Source: UBA2402 sp037139735 (GTDB taxonomy: Bacteria; Planctomycetota; Phycisphaerae; Phycisphaerales; UBA1924). Taken from it: a DNA stretch of 56,551 nucleotides. The stretch is taken from contig JBAXFU010000009.1 in NCBI GenBank assembly GCA_037139735.1, positions 1 to 56,551 on the forward strand, given 5' to 3'. The notes beneath the pieces are model-generated. The model searched no databases, was not told the origin of the DNA, and worked only from the letters and a program-made list of their open reading frames with translations. This document shows positions 1-11,098 of the stretch, in pieces. A program made the translations under genes and the position numbers. Position 1 is the first letter of the stretch. Each line of letters starts with the position of its first letter.

Positions 1-2653
<2,653 letters not shown>

Positions 2654-2812
2654 GGTGTGGTCGAGGGGGGTCGGGGGCGTCGAAGAACAGGCCCGAAACC
2701 CACCCTGCGGCATGTCGAACCGGCTCCGGCGAGGCCGCATCGCGAGGCGATGCGCCATGCCCGGGGAGGGGCCGTCCAAGGCGTCAGGCGGACTGCGGGC
2801 GCAAACTGGCAC

Positions 2813-2840
2813 AGAATAGACGCCCCGCCGCGAACTTCAA
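2813..2840 (-). promoter_or_regulatory. Putative sigma-70-type promoter of carB
   Basis: On the minus strand a TTGAAG hexamer (2835-2840) is followed after 16 bases by TATTCT (2813-2818). It lies in the 255-base gap between glyA and carB and would give a leader of about 150 bases before the carB ATG. It is one of the few sites in the window with a recognisable -35 element. The call is from sequence match only. Confidence 0.5.
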
Positions 2841-2908
2841 GCCCGCGGGGCCTCCGGCACCCCGAATCGACAGGATTTCAGCAGCGCGGGTGGCGCGATG
2901 CCCGGGCC

Positions 2909-4216
2909 TCAGGCGGGGAGCGCGAATCGCTCGCAGAGGGCCTCGACCTCGGCCCGGACCTTGGCGGTCTCCTCGGCCCGTCGGGCCTCGCCCGCCAAGC
3001 CGGCGACCAGCACGCGATCGATCCACGAGGCGATCTGCTCCATCTGGGGCTCGGTGAAGCCGCGGGTGGTGGTCGCGGGCGTGCCCAGGCGGATGCCGCT
3101 GGTGACCTTCGGCGGGCGGGGGTCGTCGGGGATGCCGTTCTTGTTGCAGACGAGCCCCGCGGCTTCGAGCCACGACTCGGCGTCGGAGCCGGTGAGGTTC
3201 TCGTTGCGGGCGCGGAGGTCGACGAGCATGAGGTGGTTGTCGGTGCCGCCGGTGGTGCAACGGAAGCCCTTGGCGATCATCGCCGCGGCGAGGGAGCGGG
3301 CGTTGCGGACGACCTGCTCGGAGTAGGTCCTGAAGGAGGGCTTGAGCGCCTCGCCGAAGGCGATGGCCTTGGCGGCGATGACGTGCATGAGGGGCCCGCC
3401 CTGGGAGCCCGGGAAGACTGCCCGGTCGATCTTCTTGGAGAGTTCCTCGTCGTTGGTGAGGATGAGACCGCCACGGGGCCCCCGAAGCGTCTTGTGCGTG
3501 GTGGTGGTGACGACGTGGGCGTGCGGGAAGGGGGAGGGGTGCACGCCGCTGGCGACCAGGCCGGCGATGTGGGCGATGTCGGCGACGAGGAGCGCGCCGC
3601 ACTCGTCGGCGATCTTCCGGAAGGCGGCGAAGTCGATGACGCGCGGGTAGGCCGAGTAGCCGCACATGATGACCTTGGGCTTGGCCTCGAGGCAGACCTT
3701 TCGTGCCGCGTCATAGTCGATGCGTTCGTACTCGGCGTGGTCCTTGGCGTAGTGGAGCGGGTAGTGGACGGGCTTGTAGAAGCGGCCCGAGAGGTTGAGC
3801 TTCATGCCGTGCGAAAGGTGGCCGCCGTCCTTGAGGACGAGGCTGGCGAAGGTGTCGCCGGGCTCCATGAGGGCCTGCATGACGGCCTGATTGGCCTGCG
3901 CGCCCGAGTGGGGCTGGACGTTGGCGAAGGCCGCGTTGAAGAGCTGCTTGGCGCGGTCGCGGGCGATGGTCTCGATCTGGTCGTGAAAGACGCAGCCGCC
4001 GTAATAGCGTGCGCCCGGGTATCCCTCGGCGTACTTGTTGGTGAGGCAGGTGCCCATGGCGTGCATCACCGGCGCGGAGACGTGGTTCTCGCTGGCGATG
4101 AGTTCGATGGTCGTGGCCTGGCGCTTGGCTTCCTTCGCGATCAGGTCGGCGATGGGCGCGTCGTGGGTGCGGAGGAGGTCGAGCACGGCCTGAGTGATGG
4201 GGTCGGAGTGAGCCAT
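2909..4216 (-). CDS. glyA: Serine hydroxymethyltransferase
   Basis: This cytosolic PLP enzyme interconverts serine plus tetrahydrofolate with glycine plus 5,10-methylene-tetrahydrofolate, feeding one-carbon metabolism. The protein (about 435 residues) shows the family landmarks in order: IELIASENHVS near the N-terminus, NKYAEGYPGARYYGG, VQPHSGAQANQAV, LSHGMKLNLSG, the aspartate in LVADIAHIAGL, and the PLP lysine in TTTHKTLRGPRGG (K242 from this start). Length and motifs are normal. An in-frame ATG lies 7 codons upstream at 4237, but I prefer 4216 because a TACAGT hexamer at 4225-4230 sits just before it and would lie inside the longer frame. The gene is convergent with nothing and reads towards carB, but carB has its own probable promoter in the gap. 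Confidence 0.96.
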   Translation of the reverse strand: MAHSDPITQAVLDLLRTHDAPIADLIAKEAKRQATTIELIASENHVSAPVMHAMGTCLTNKYAEGYPGARYYGGCVFHDQIETIARDRAKQLFNAAFANVQPHSGAQANQAVMQALMEPGDTFASLVLKDGGHLSHGMKLNLSGRFYKPVHYPLHYAKDHAEYERIDYDAARKVCLEAKPKVIMCGYSAYPRVIDFAAFRKIADECGALLVADIAHIAGLVASGVHPSPFPHAHVVTTTTHKTLRGPRGGLILTNDEELSKKIDRAVFPGSQGGPLMHVIAAKAIAFGEALKPSFRTYSEQVVRNARSLAAAMIAKGFRCTTGGTDNHLMLVDLRARNENLTGSDAESWLEAAGLVCNKNGIPDDPRPPKVTSGIRLGTPATTTRGFTEPQMEQIASWIDRVLVAGLAGEARRAEETAKVRAEVEALCERFALPA

Positions 4217-4224
4217 GGGCGGGC

Positions 4225-4230
4225 ACTGTA
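4225..4230 (-). promoter_or_regulatory. Putative -10 element of glyA (leaderless start)
   Basis: TACAGT on the minus strand lies 8 bases before the preferred glyA ATG. No Shine-Dalgarno fits in that space, so the mRNA would begin at or very near the start codon. The same spacing recurs at several other genes in the window. Confidence 0.4.
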
Positions 4231-4579
4231 TCGGCATGTCGCGGGGTGGGTATGGGCCCGGCGGGAGGATGCCTCGACCGCGGGCCGCAAGTGATCCCTA
4301 CCACCCCCCGACCGGGCGGGTCGCAAGGGGGGCCGCGACCCGGGGATGCGCCTAGGATTGCGACGCCTTGGGTGGTGGGCCCGCTTGACGCTCCGCGGTT
4401 CGCGGAGGGCGGCAGCACTCACCAAACGCAACAGCCCGTCACGGGCACGGGGCTCGCCTGCCACTGGGCATCGGCGAACCCCGGCGATGTCGACCCCGCG
4501 TGCACCACCCCGCGCGACCGGCACTCGCGATCGGCACGGCCTTGAACGAGGGCCGGTCGCCGAAGAGGATCCAACCGCA
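4231..4579 (+). promoter_or_regulatory. Gene-free leader region upstream of rpsA
   Basis: This gap between the divergent glyA and rpsA genes holds no credible gene. A TAGGAT hexamer at 4353-4358 could be the -10 box of rpsA and would give a leader of about 215 bases. Inside it is a perfect 7-bp hairpin (CTCCGCG, loop GTT, CGCGGAG; 4391-4407). AGAGGA at about 4564-4569 is the probable ribosome binding site. A long leader in front of rpsA is compatible with the autoregulation known for S1 in enterobacteria, but nothing here proves it. Confidence 0.4.
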
Positions 4580-6391
4580 ATGATCAATGAAACGCTGATC
4601 GCTTCCCTTGGCCTGAGCGACAAGGACATGGAGATCGAGCTTGGCGGCTCGCTCGCCAAGGCCTTCCCCGCGTCCAAGGCGGGCGACTACATGGACTCGT
4701 TCCTCAAGGACAAGGTCGAGGAGCTGGTCGCCGACAAGCTCATCAAGGGCACGGTCATCGGCTTCGCCGGCGACGACGTGGTGATCGACGTGGGCCTCAA
4801 GTCCGAGGGCCTGATTCCCAAGGAGGAGTTCGAGGGCCTGGACATCAAGGCCGGCGACATCGTCGAGGTGCTGCTGGTCAACCTGCAGGGCGAGGGCGGC
4901 CTGATCGAGCTCTCCAAGCGTCGCGCCGACCGCATGCTCGCGTGGCAGCGGATCGTCGACACGCAGAAGGAAGGCGACGTCGTCGAGGGCACGGTCACCA
5001 AGAAGATCAAGGGCGGCCTGCTCGTCGACATCGGCGTGGCGGTCTTCCTGCCGGCCTCGCAGGTGGACGTGCGTCGTCCCGGCGAGGTGGGCGACTTCAT
5101 CGGCCGCAAGGTGCGGGCCGAGATCCTCAAGATCGACCTTGAGCGCAAGAACATCGTCATCTCACGCCGCAAGCTCATCGAGACCGAGCGAGAGCAGGCC
5201 AAGAAGCGCCTCCTCGAGACCCTCAAGGAGGGCGACATCGTCTCGGGCACCGTCAAGAACATCGCCGACTTCGGCGCGTTCGTGGATCTCGGCGGCATCG
5301 ACGGCCTGCTCCACATCACGGACATGTCCTGGAGCCGCATCAACCACCCCAGCGAGCTCCTCAAGATCGACCAGAAGATCGAGGTCCGAGTCCTCAACAT
5401 CGACCGCGAGAAGGAGAAGATCGCGCTGGGCCTCAAGCAGCGCGAGGTCAGCCCCTGGGCCGAGATCGAGAAGAAGTACCCCGTGGGCTCGCGCATCCGC
5501 GGCAGCGTGGTCAACATCATGACCTACGGCGCGTTCGTCCGCCTCGAGGACGGCATCGAGGGCCTGGTCCACATCTCCGAGATGTCCTGGACCCGCCGCG
5601 TCAACCACCCGTCGGAGATGGTCCAGCCCAACCAGGAGGTCGATGTCGTCGTCCTCGAGATCAACAAGGACAAGCAGGAGATCTCGCTGGGCATGAAGCA
5701 GACGGAGGTCAACCCCTGGGAGCTCGTGGGCGACAAGTACCCCCCGGGCACCATGATCGAGGGCAAGGTCCGCAACCTCGCCAACTACGGCGCGTTCGTC
5801 GAGATCGAGCCCGGCATCGACGGCCTGCTCCACATCTCCGACATGTCCTGGACCAAGAAGGTCACGCACCCCAACGAGGTCGTCAAGAAGGGCGACACCG
5901 TCAAGTGCGTCGTCCTCGAGGTCGACCGCGAGAAGCAGCGCATCAGCCTGGGCATGAAGCAGCTGCACGAGGATCCGTGGCTCAACGCCATCCCCGAGCA
6001 CTACAAGCCCGGCATGGTCGTCCGCGGCCAGGTCACCAAGATCACCAACTTCGGCGTCTTCGTCGAGCTCGAGGCCGAGCTCGAGGGTCTGCTCCACATC
6101 TCCGAGCTCGCCGACCACAAGGTCGAGAACCCGCAGGACGTGGTCAAGCCCGGTGACGAGATCGACGTCAAGATCCTCCGCGTCGACCGCGCCGATCGCA
6201 AGATCGGCCTCTCGCTGAAGCGCGCCCAGTGGGGCGACAGCACGGGCGGTTCGTCGGGCGGTTCGGGCACCGGCTCGGGCGGCGACGAGAGCGGCGGCCG
6301 CTCCGACCGTCGTCGCGGCGGCGACACCCCCACCCGCGGCGGCATGGACTCGCACGACGCCATGGGCACCGACAAGATCCGCTTCAACTGA
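4580..6391 (+). CDS. rpsA: 30S ribosomal protein S1
   Basis: S1 binds mRNA on the small ribosomal subunit and helps initiate translation on structured messages. The 603-residue protein has six S1/OB-fold repeats starting near residues 56, 136, 222, 307, 394 and 482. The last four have the strong mRNA-binding signature (for example GAFVDLGGIDGLLHITDMSW and GAFVEIEPGIDGLLHISDMS). The first two are more divergent, as in known S1 proteins, where they bind the ribosome. A low-complexity Gly/Ser/Arg/Asp tail of about 50 residues follows repeat six. The ATG at 4580 (MINETLIASLGL) has AGAGGA upstream. The frame stays open further upstream, but that part has no family similarity. A strong terminator lies 30 bases downstream, so the gene is probably monocistronic. 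Confidence 0.97.
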   Translation: MINETLIASLGLSDKDMEIELGGSLAKAFPASKAGDYMDSFLKDKVEELVADKLIKGTVIGFAGDDVVIDVGLKSEGLIPKEEFEGLDIKAGDIVEVLLVNLQGEGGLIELSKRRADRMLAWQRIVDTQKEGDVVEGTVTKKIKGGLLVDIGVAVFLPASQVDVRRPGEVGDFIGRKVRAEILKIDLERKNIVISRRKLIETEREQAKKRLLETLKEGDIVSGTVKNIADFGAFVDLGGIDGLLHITDMSWSRINHPSELLKIDQKIEVRVLNIDREKEKIALGLKQREVSPWAEIEKKYPVGSRIRGSVVNIMTYGAFVRLEDGIEGLVHISEMSWTRRVNHPSEMVQPNQEVDVVVLEINKDKQEISLGMKQTEVNPWELVGDKYPPGTMIEGKVRNLANYGAFVEIEPGIDGLLHISDMSWTKKVTHPNEVVKKGDTVKCVVLEVDREKQRISLGMKQLHEDPWLNAIPEHYKPGMVVRGQVTKITNFGVFVELEAELEGLLHISELADHKVENPQDVVKPGDEIDVKILRVDRADRKIGLSLKRAQWGDSTGGSSGGSGTGSGGDESGGRSDRRRGGDTPTRGGMDSHDAMGTDKIRFN

Positions 6392-6420
6392 TCTCGTCGC
6401 GTCATCGCGATTGTTCCCTC

Positions 6421-6455
6421 GACAAGCCCGGTGCACACCGGGCTTGTCGCTTTTT
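6421..6455 (+). terminator. Rho-independent terminator of rpsA
   Basis: A perfect 13-bp inverted repeat (GACAAGCCCGGTG / CACCGGGCTTGTC, 6421-6448) is followed by GC and five T. It lies 30 bases after the rpsA stop. Confidence 0.9.
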
Positions 6456-6732
6456 CCGATCGTCGACATCTCCCTCCCCCACGTGCGACACGCATCGCGA
6501 CGCGTCGTTCCCTCACGCACGCTTCCCCCTTCGGCCGCAATCGCTCGCCTCGACCGCGCCGAATGCCGCCACATGCGTGTAGATTGATCTGAAGAGGGCA
6601 TCGCCCCGTTCGACAGGTCACAACCCCGCCAGCGAGCCGGACTGCGTCGTCCGGCTGCCTCGTCCGCGAGAGATCGGGATCGTCCCGTCCGTCGCGGATC
6701 TCGATGTCGCGCTGCCCTGAAGGAGAGATGGC
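6456..6732 (+). promoter_or_regulatory. Gene-free region before the dockerin-protein cluster
   Basis: No gene is seen here. TAGATT at 6580-6585 is a possible -10 box, which would give a leader of about 140 bases. AGGAGAG at 6721-6727 is a clear Shine-Dalgarno for the ATG at 6733. Confidence 0.3.
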
Positions 6733-7816
6733 ATGACAGTTCATTTCCTCGCCACGCCGCGCTTGCGCGCGGCCTCGATGCTGCTCGCCTGCATCGCGAC
6801 CCTCACGGGACACGCCCTCGGGCAGAACCTCGTCGTCAACGGCGGGTTCGAGCAGGGGCCTTCCATGCGTGGCCCGTTCGACCCTTATGCCGGCGGTTCC
6901 ACGGCCATCCCCGGCTGGACGGTCACCGGCAGTTCCGTCGACTATGTCGGCACCTTCTGGACTCCGGCCTCGGGGCTGCGGTCGATCGATCTCAACGGCA
7001 CCCCCGTAGGCATGGGCGGCGTCCTTCAATCCATCACGACCGTCCCCGGCGCGAGCTACTCCGTGCAATTCTCGCTGGCGGTGTTCCACGTCACGCCCCC
7101 GTTCGGCAAGACCATGCGTGTGCGAGCCGACGCCCAGCATTCCCCGACCTTCACGGTCGATCAACCCGGCCGACCTCCGGGAGCCATGAACTGGACCGTC
7201 CGCGGATGGCAGTTCACCGCCGCCGATGCGATGACGGAACTCGAGTTCTACAGCACCACCGAGCAATCGATCGACGGGCCCGCCCTCGACGACGTGTCGG
7301 TCGTCGCGTGTGTCGGAGGCGTCACCCCCCCTGATCGTCGGCGCCTGCCGCGGTGAATCCGTCGCCATCGAAGTCGATCCCGTCGGAACCGGGCCGTTCA
7401 CCCATCTCTGGCAGGTCGAGGATGTCGATGTCGCCGGAACGTGGCATGATCTTGGCGACGGCCCCATGGAAATCGGCGGGGTCGAATGGGGCACGATCTC
7501 CGGGTCGACCAGCGCCGAACTCGAGGTCGTCTCCGATCCGGAGGGTTCGCTCGACGTGCCGCAACTCCACTTCCGCGCAACCGTCATCAACGCCTGCGGC
7601 AGCGCGTTCACCGCCGCCACGACGCTCTCTCTGTGCCAGTGTCCCGCGTGCCCGGGTGACTTCAACAGCGACGGCGGCGTCGACGGCCGCGACGTCAACG
7701 CCTTCTTCGACGTCTGGGAGGCCGGCGAATGCGCCGCGGACGTCAACCACGACGGCGGCGTCGACTTCGCCGATGTCGAGGGCTTTTTCCTCGCGTGGGA
7801 AGCCGGCGGTTGCTGA
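6733..7816 (+). pseudogene. Secreted choice-of-anchor C / GC-type dockerin protein, frameshifted copy 1 of 3
   Basis: The first of three tandem paralogues. Frame one (6733-7356, 207 residues) has a signal peptide ending near GHALGQ, then a choice-of-anchor C (DUF642-like) domain: NLVVNGGFEQGP, a VTGSSVDYVG segment and ALDDVSVVACVGG. It then runs into a stop after a tail unlike the paralogues (TPPDRRRLPR). The lost part continues in another frame up to 7816: ACRGESVAIE, an Ig-like stretch, and a two-loop dockerin tail with DFNSDGGVDGRDV and DVNHDGGVDFADV ending in GGC. The junction is a run of seven C at 7325-7331; six C would restore a frame matching the two neighbours (V-T-P-L-I-V aligned to V-S-P-L-V-T). 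This could be a real pseudogene, a slippery phase-variable tract or a sequencing error. The start has AGGAGAG six bases upstream. Confidence 0.8.
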
Positions 7817-7946
7817 CCCGAACGGGTTCGGCCATCGCGGCGTGCGCCGGGTTGTCCGGCGCACCGGCCTCGCGGCGTCGATCGACCCGACCGCATCGAA
7901 CCCGACCACCGAGTCGATCCGATCGGCGAATGCTCCGACTTCGTCC

Positions 7947-7980
7947 AAGGCCCCCGGCATCCGCCGCGGGCCTTTTTATT
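7947..7980 (+). terminator. Rho-independent terminator after dockerin copy 1
   Basis: AAGGCCC (7947-7953) pairs with GGGCCTT (7968-7974) around a short inner GGC/GCC stem and is followed by TTTTTATT. It separates copy 1 from copy 2. The rest of the 339-base gap (7817-8155) holds no gene. Confidence 0.75.
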
Positions 7981-8096
7981 CGCCACTCCGCCCTTGCCAG
8001 TCGCCATGCGAACCTTTCCTCTCCCGATCCTCGCCATTTTTTCGCCAATGGTCGCGACGATCGACCGAGGAAGGTCCACCGCCCGGTAGAATGCCT

Positions 8097-8102
8097 TGAG
8101 CC
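8097..8102 (+). promoter_or_regulatory. Putative -10 element of dockerin copy 2
   Basis: TAGAAT lies 53 bases before the ATG at 8156 and after the terminator of copy 1, so copy 2 probably has its own promoter. I see no good -35 box. Confidence 0.35.
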
Positions 8103-8155
8103 GCGGCCTTCGTCGTCATGACGAGACCGGGACTCCGCTCGGCTTGGACCCTGCC

Positions 8156-9244
8156 ATGATCCTCGCGTCTACGCATCTTCGCCATCTCGGCCACGTCGGC
8201 CATCGCGTCACCTCGTTCGCCGCCGCGGCTTGCTTGTTGGCCGCGACCGGCGTCGCCTCGGCCCAGAACCTCGTCCTCAACGGCAGCTTCGAGGACGGGC
8301 CGCCGACCGGCTGGTTCTCGACCTACGGAGTCGGCTCGCTCGTCATGCCCCATTGGCGGGTCACCGGATCCTCGATCGACCACATCGGCTCCTACTGGAA
8401 CGCCGCGTCGGGCTTCCGCTGCGTCGACCTCAACGGCGGCGAGGCGGGCGGCGTGGCGCAGACCATCGCGACCGCTCCCGGCGTGATCTATGTCGTGACG
8501 TTCTCCCTGGCGGCCAACCCCGACTGCGGGCCGGCCGTCAAGACCATGAAGGTGCGAGCCAACGCGGCGGTGTCGGACGACTTCTCCTTCGACGGCACCG
8601 GCACCTCACGAGGCGACATGCGCTGGTCCGTCAGGCAATGGCAGTTCGTCGCGACCGATGCCGTCACGGAGATCGAGTTGTTCAGCGCCCTGAGCGGTCC
8701 GTGCGGGCCGGCGATCGACGATGTCGTGGTCGAGGCCTGCATCGGCGGCGCGGTCAGCCCGCTCGTCACCGCATGCCGCGGCAGCGCCGTGCCCATCGAG
8801 GCGCTCATCGCCGGGAACCCCCCGCTCACCATTCGCTGGCAGATCGAGGACGCCTCGAGCGTCGACGGCTGGAGCGACCTGGTCGACGGCGCGCTCGTCA
8901 TCGGCGGCATCGAGTGGGGACTCGTCGCGGGCACCTCCGACACGACGCTGACCGTCACCCCCGACGCCACGGGGTCCGTCGCCCTGCCGCAGATCCGGGT
9001 GCGAGCAAGGATCTCCAACGACTGCAGCACGCTCGCGACCCGCCCGACGACCGTCTCCGTCTGCCAGTGCCTCGAGTGTCCCGCCGACTTCAACCAGGAC
9101 GGCGGCATCGACGGCGGCGACATCAACGCCTTCTTCGCCGCGTGGGAATCCGGCATCTGCGACGGCGACGTCAACGCCGACGGCGGCGTCGACAGCGGCG
9201 ACATCAACACGTTCTTCATCGCGTGGGAGGCCGGCGGCTGCTGA
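8156..9244 (+). CDS. Secreted choice-of-anchor C / GC-type dockerin protein, copy 2
   Basis: An exported protein of 362 residues. A signal peptide of about 37 residues ends VASAQ. A choice-of-anchor C (DUF642-like) domain follows (NLVLNGSFEDGP, the SSIDHIGSYW segment, PAIDDVVVEACIGG, about residues 38-200). An Ig-like middle region comes next (LTIRWQIEDASS, about 205-305). The tail after CQCLECPA has two EF-hand-like calcium loops, DFNQDGGIDGGDI and DVNADGGVDSGDI, each followed by a FF-AWE helix, and ends GGC. That tail is the GC-type dockerin typical of Phycisphaerales, thought to anchor or sort proteins at the cell surface. The biological ligand is unknown. I chose the ATG at 8156 because the signal peptide begins there; an upstream in-frame start would add a non-signal extension. 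Copy 3 is very similar throughout. Confidence 0.9.
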   Translation: MILASTHLRHLGHVGHRVTSFAAAACLLAATGVASAQNLVLNGSFEDGPPTGWFSTYGVGSLVMPHWRVTGSSIDHIGSYWNAASGFRCVDLNGGEAGGVAQTIATAPGVIYVVTFSLAANPDCGPAVKTMKVRANAAVSDDFSFDGTGTSRGDMRWSVRQWQFVATDAVTEIELFSALSGPCGPAIDDVVVEACIGGAVSPLVTACRGSAVPIEALIAGNPPLTIRWQIEDASSVDGWSDLVDGALVIGGIEWGLVAGTSDTTLTVTPDATGSVALPQIRVRARISNDCSTLATRPTTVSVCQCLECPADFNQDGGIDGGDINAFFAAWESGICDGDVNADGGVDSGDINTFFIAWEAGGC

Positions 9245-9407
9245 GCGGCCGGCTCGCCTCGCCCCTCACGGTCGGGCCCACCCGCCACCGCTCAGGCAAG
9301 GCCCCACCCACGCCGGGCCCGCGTGTCAGGTGGCGGTGCGATCGTCCCATAAGCCCACGAATCGACCGGTTCAGTGATCGACCCATCCACGATCGTGGCG
9401 CGAGCCC

Positions 9408-9436
9408 TTCGGAGGGGACCTCGGGGTCGGTATCAT
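9408..9436 (+). promoter_or_regulatory. Putative promoter of dockerin copy 3
   Basis: TTCGGA (9408-9413), 17 bases, then TATCAT (9431-9436), giving a leader of about 42 bases to the ATG at 9485. A Shine-Dalgarno GGAGA (9475-9479) lies in that leader. Confidence 0.45.
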
Positions 9437-9484
9437 CGGACGTTTCCGTGTGATGAAGCCCTGATCCTCCGTCCGGAGAATGTC

Positions 9485-10549
9485 ATGTACCAGCGTTTGA
9501 CCACCTTCCGCAATCGGGCCTTCGCGATGGGCCTGCTTGGCGCGCTTGCGTGCGCCGCTCCGGCCCAGAACCTCATCCTCAACGGGGGATTTGAGGATCG
9601 GCTTCCCAACGGCGGATTCGCGACATACGCGCGAGGATCGGTGGACATGCCCCACTGGCAGGTCACCGGGGATTCGATCGACCACATCTCCACGTACTGG
9701 CAGCCGGCGTCCGGCAGGGGCAGTCTCGACCTCCACGGCGCCAACCGGGGCGGCGTGCAGCAAACCATCTCGACGATCCCCGGCCTGACCTATGTCGTGA
9801 GTTTCGCCATGGCGAGCAACACCGAGGGCGGGCCGGCCGTCAAGACCTTGATGGTGCGCGCGGGCTCGCAGTTGTCCGGCGAGTTCTCGTTCGACGGAAC
9901 CGGCGGCTCAAGGGAGGACATGCGATGGTCCTTCAGGCAGTGGCAGTTCGTCGCCGCCGACACCGCCACCGAGATGGAGTTCTTCAGCACCGTCTACGGC
10001 GGCTGGTTCGGCCCTGCCCTCGATGACGTCAGGGTCGAGGCGTGCATCGGGGCCGTGGTCAGCCCGCTCGTCACCGCCTGCCGCGGCTCGACCGTCGCCG
10101 TCCAGTCGCTGATCGCCGGCGCGGCACCGCTCACGATCCGCTGGCAGGTCGAGGACGCTTCGGCTGCGGGCGGCTGGCGCGACCTTGTCAACGGCGCCAT
10201 GATGCTCGACGGCGTCGAATGGGGCGTCGCCTCGGGCGTCACGGGCGCGGCGCTGAGCGTCACCCCGGATCTCGCCGGATCCTTCGCTCGCCCGCAGATC
10301 CGCCTGCGAACCCGGATCGCCAACGCCTGCAAGTCGATCACGACGCCGCCCACCATGCTCTCGGTGTGCCAATGCCTCGAGTGCCCCGCCGACTACAATC
10401 AGGATGGCGGCGTCGACGGCGAGGACATCGTCACTTTCTTCGCGGCATGGGAGGCCGGCGGCTGCGATGGAGACGTCAACGCCGACGGCGGCGTCGACAG
10501 TGGCGACATCAACACGTTCTTCATCGCGTGGGAGGCCGGCGGCTGCTGA
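9485..10549 (+). CDS. Secreted choice-of-anchor C / GC-type dockerin protein, copy 3
   Basis: A 354-residue paralogue of the preceding gene with the same architecture. It has a signal peptide of about 28 residues (to AAPAQ), a choice-of-anchor C domain (NLILNGGFEDRLPNGG, GDSIDHISTYW, ALDDVRVEACIG), an Ig-like segment (LTIRWQVEDASAAGGW) and a two-loop dockerin tail (DYNQDGGVDGEDI and DVNADGGVDSGDI) ending GGC. The last 100 bases are almost identical to those of copy 2, which points to recent duplication or gene conversion. GGAGA stands five bases before the ATG. Likely surface-exposed; the ligand is unknown. No terminator is evident directly downstream, where a hairpin-rich block begins. Confidence 0.9.
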   Translation: MYQRLTTFRNRAFAMGLLGALACAAPAQNLILNGGFEDRLPNGGFATYARGSVDMPHWQVTGDSIDHISTYWQPASGRGSLDLHGANRGGVQQTISTIPGLTYVVSFAMASNTEGGPAVKTLMVRAGSQLSGEFSFDGTGGSREDMRWSFRQWQFVAADTATEMEFFSTVYGGWFGPALDDVRVEACIGAVVSPLVTACRGSTVAVQSLIAGAAPLTIRWQVEDASAAGGWRDLVNGAMMLDGVEWGVASGVTGAALSVTPDLAGSFARPQIRLRTRIANACKSITTPPTMLSVCQCLECPADYNQDGGVDGEDIVTFFAAWEAGGCDGDVNADGGVDSGDINTFFIAWEAGGC

Positions 10550-10629
10550 GCGCGAGGGTTCGCCCTGCCGCGACGCCTTGTCTCCCGAAACGTGCATGCG
10601 TGAAACCCGAGGCGGTCTCCCCAAAACCT

Positions 10630-10654
10630 GGGGTCGCGGCGTCTGCCGCACCCC
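10630..10654 (-). repeat. Hairpin family H, imperfect member
   Basis: On the plus strand GGGGT-C-GCGGC (10630-10640), loop GTCT, GCCGCACCCC (10645-10654): a 10-bp stem with one bulged C. In minus orientation it matches the other members (GGGGGTGCGGC start). Confidence 0.5.
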
Positions 10655-10819
10655 CGTTGTTCATTGGCGCGGAGTTCCGGCGGGCGACGGTGAGCAGTTG
10701 GCCGAAGGCGGCCGTTGGCGACCCCGCGGGCGGACGCTCGCCGAACAACGCATGGCGCCTTCGGTGTATCGCGTGCCGACCGACGCACGCCCCAATCGCG
10801 AAGCGATTCCCGTTGAAAG

Positions 10820-10852
10820 CCGGGAGTTGCGGCGTTTCGCCGCAACCCCCGG
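10820..10852 (-). repeat. Hairpin family H, inverted member with compensatory stem change
   Basis: A 15-base arm, loop TTT (10835-10837) and 15-base arm. Read on the minus strand it is CCGGGGGTTGCGGCG-AAA-CGCCGCAAC(T)CCCGG followed by CTTTC. Compared with the copy at 10995-11027, TGTC in one arm is TTGC and the other arm changes to match, so pairing is kept (one mismatch). Confidence 0.7.
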
Positions 10853-10994
10853 TCACGCGGCCACACGACCAAGACCCCGGAGGGGTCGCCGCAGGAACGG
10901 GCATGACGATCGCCGTCGGGTCAACGTTGCACGCGAACGCGTCGGGCCGATCCCACGGAAACACCTTCGGCGTGGTGCGCGTTGGTCGTTTCAT

Positions 10995-11027
10995 CCGGGG
11001 GTGTCGGCGAAACGCCGACACCCCCGG
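10995..11027 (+). repeat. Hairpin family H, perfect member
   Basis: CCGGGGGTGTCGGCG (10995-11009), loop AAA, CGCCGACACCCCCGG (11013-11027), a perfect 15-bp stem, preceded by TTTCAT and followed by CTTTC. The same stem and flank recur at 36464-36503, 25 kb away. Confidence 0.8.
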
Positions 11028-11098
11028 CTTTCGACGAGCACGCCTTCGGCGTGGCGCACGCGTCGACGGACGCCACGTCCAATCGCGTGGCGTTTACC

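Larger units (their letters stand above)
10550..11098. repeat. Gene-free hairpin block between convergent genes
   Basis: About 550 bases with no credible gene. It contains three hairpins of one family (10630-10654, 10820-10852, 10995-11027) and three copies of a short CCTTCGGYGT motif (near 10752, 10969 and 11043). The block lies between the converging dockerin copy 3 and the sugar-isomerase gene. It looks like an accumulation site for a small palindromic element rather than a degraded gene. Confidence 0.6.

Noticed and set aside
6421..6455. An riboswitch-like structure after rpsA
   Set aside because: It is a simple stem followed by T and lies after the stop; a transcription terminator explains it.
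10550..11098. A CRISPR array in the hairpin block
   Set aside because: The repeats are few, irregularly spaced and palindromic, with no uniform spacers and no cas genes nearby.
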